From assembly GCA_016872225.1 (NCBI GenBank), contig VHAW01000108.1, positions 1 through 5,611 on the forward strand: DNA of 5,611 nt, read 5' to 3'. Within the stretch, counting starts at the first letter, position 1, and each line of letters opens with the position of its first letter. Positions 4,691-5,611 of this stretch are shown in pieces. The translations under genes were made by a program, and so were the position numbers. This stretch comes from Sphingomonadales bacterium (lineage in GTDB: Bacteria > Bacteroidota > Bacteroidia > UBA7662). The notes below the pieces were generated by a model. It was not told the origin of the DNA. It searched no databases and was given only the letters and a program-made list of their open reading frames with translations.

Positions 4691-5611
4691 TTAGGAGGCC
4701 CTACCGCTGAGGTCCCGGTATTTGTTACGGCGTAAGGCAAATTCCCCTTTACGCTGACGAAGGTTCTCCTCGTAATCCGCAAAATTACCTTCAAACCAAT
4801 AAAAAGCTCCGTCCCCCTCGTAGGCCAGCATGTGCGTGCAGACCCGGTCCAAAAACCAACGATCGTGCGATATAATGACCGCACAACCGGGGAAATTCTC
4901 GATGGCCTCTTCGAGAGCCCGCAACGTATTCACATCGATATCGTTGGTGGGTTCGTCCAAGAGAAGAACGTTCGCCCCCTGCTTGAGGGTCAACGCCAAA
5001 TGCGCCCGGTTGCGCTCCCCGCCGGAGAGATCTTTGAGCTTTTTGTTTTGGTCAGAACCGGTAAAATTGAATTTGCTGAGGTAAGCCCGGGCGTTGATTT
5101 GGCGACCATCCACCATCACGTATTCGGTTCCGCCGGAGATCAGATCAATCACCGTTTTGTCCGGAACCAAATCATCGTGGGATTGGTCCACATACGCCAA
5201 CTGTACCGTATCCCCGATGCGTACCGTTCCGGTATCCGCTTTCTCTTGACCCACAATCATGCGGAACAAGGTGGTTTTGCCCACCCCATTGGGGCCGATG
5301 ATGCCCACCACCCCGGCCGGTGGCAGACTAAACGTCAAATCCTTGACCAGCGTCCTCTCCCCAAAAGCCTTGCTCACCCCCTCAATCTCGATCACCGTAT
5401 TGCCCAAACGGGGTCCGGACGGAATAAAGAGCTCCAAACGAGCTTCTTTCTCTTTGCTGTCCTCGTCCAATAATTTATGGTAAGCCGTCAAACGGGCCTT
5501 GGACTTGGCGTGGCGGGCTTTGGGCGCCATGCGTACCCAGTCCAATTCCCGTTGCAGGGTTTTCTGTCTTTTGCTTTCGCTCTTTTCCTCTTGGGCTAGG
5601 CGCTTGGATTT
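4691..5611 (-). CDS. ettA: Energy-dependent translational throttle protein EttA (ABC-F), C-terminal 306 residues
   Basis: EttA is a soluble ABC-F ATPase that binds the ribosomal E site and couples entry into elongation to the ATP/ADP state. The gene enters from the right edge, so only the C-terminal part is seen (numbering from the first visible codon). The end of the linker between the ATPase domains, with RELDWVRMAPKARHAKSKAR, is at about 22-40. The second domain has Walker A GPNGVGKTT at 106-114, signature LSGGERNRAHLA at 195-206, Walker B with VLLLDEPTNDID at 215-226, and the H-loop ISHDRWFLDR at 247-256. FEGNFADYEE at 273-282 matches the EttA C-terminus. The alignment I recall to E. coli EttA is close along the whole visible length, so EttA is preferred over Uup or antibiotic-resistance ABC-Fs. 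About 250 residues, including the first ATPase domain, lie outside. Confidence 0.95.
   Translation of the reverse strand, partial: KSKRLAQEEKSESKRQKTLQRELDWVRMAPKARHAKSKARLTAYHKLLDEDSKEKEARLELFIPSGPRLGNTVIEIEGVSKAFGERTLVKDLTFSLPPAGVVGIIGPNGVGKTTLFRMIVGQEKADTGTVRIGDTVQLAYVDQSHDDLVPDKTVIDLISGGTEYVMVDGRQINARAYLSKFNFTGSDQNKKLKDLSGGERNRAHLALTLKQGANVLLLDEPTNDIDVNTLRALEEAIENFPGCAVIISHDRWFLDRVCTHMLAYEGDGAFYWFEGNFADYEENLRQRKGEFALRRNKYRDLSGRAS

Noticed and set aside
4832..5473. 213-residue plus-strand open frame opposite ettA
   Set aside because: It is antisense to clear ABC-F ATPase motifs and its product shows no recognisable domain.

Overview
The window looks like ordinary chromosomal sequence of roughly 50% GC from a member of the Bacteroidota. 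The desaturase, the Mrp ATPase without its CPxC pair, the type 2 OMP decarboxylase, the PyrR-like phosphoribosyltransferase and the short 3-hydroxyacyl-CoA dehydrogenase-like protein all resemble the versions I remember from that phylum. None of the starts has a convincing Shine-Dalgarno sequence, and two matches to the phylum's TAnnTTTG -7 promoter element lie between the divergent genes. The assignment rests on protein recognition from memory, and I cannot narrow it to a family.

Layout. On the minus strand, reading right to left: the C-terminal half of the ABC-F protein EttA (4691 to the right edge), then a PyrR-like phosphoribosyltransferase (4122-4640). A plus-strand ridA gene (3737-4141) converges on the latter and overlaps it by 20 bp. 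Divergent from ridA, across a 153-bp promoter region, is a 234-residue 3-hydroxyacyl-CoA dehydrogenase-like protein (2879-3583). A 398-bp stretch without a secure gene follows (2481-2878); it holds an open minus-strand frame that may be the remains of a small gene. A tight minus-strand cluster ends the window: membrane fatty-acid desaturase (1413-2480), Mrp/SalA-type P-loop ATPase (383-1405) and the first 125 residues of type 2 OMP decarboxylase (1-375), with gaps of only 7 bp.

How the genes fit together. The roles are mostly housekeeping: UMP synthesis (pyrF), Fe-S or regulatory ATPase (mrp), membrane lipid unsaturation (desaturase), detoxification of reactive enamines and imines (ridA), nucleotide phosphoribosyl transfer or uracil-linked regulation (pyrR-like) and ribosome control (ettA). 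The close packing of desaturase, mrp and pyrF suggests co-transcription, but they share no obvious pathway.

I found no tRNA, rRNA, CRISPR array, insertion sequence or phage gene, and no clear novel multi-gene system. The points most worth a second look are the dehydrogenase-like protein that seems to lack its NAD loop and two catalytic residues, the possible frameshifted small gene at 2625-2830, and a promoter box that would give ridA an almost leaderless transcript.
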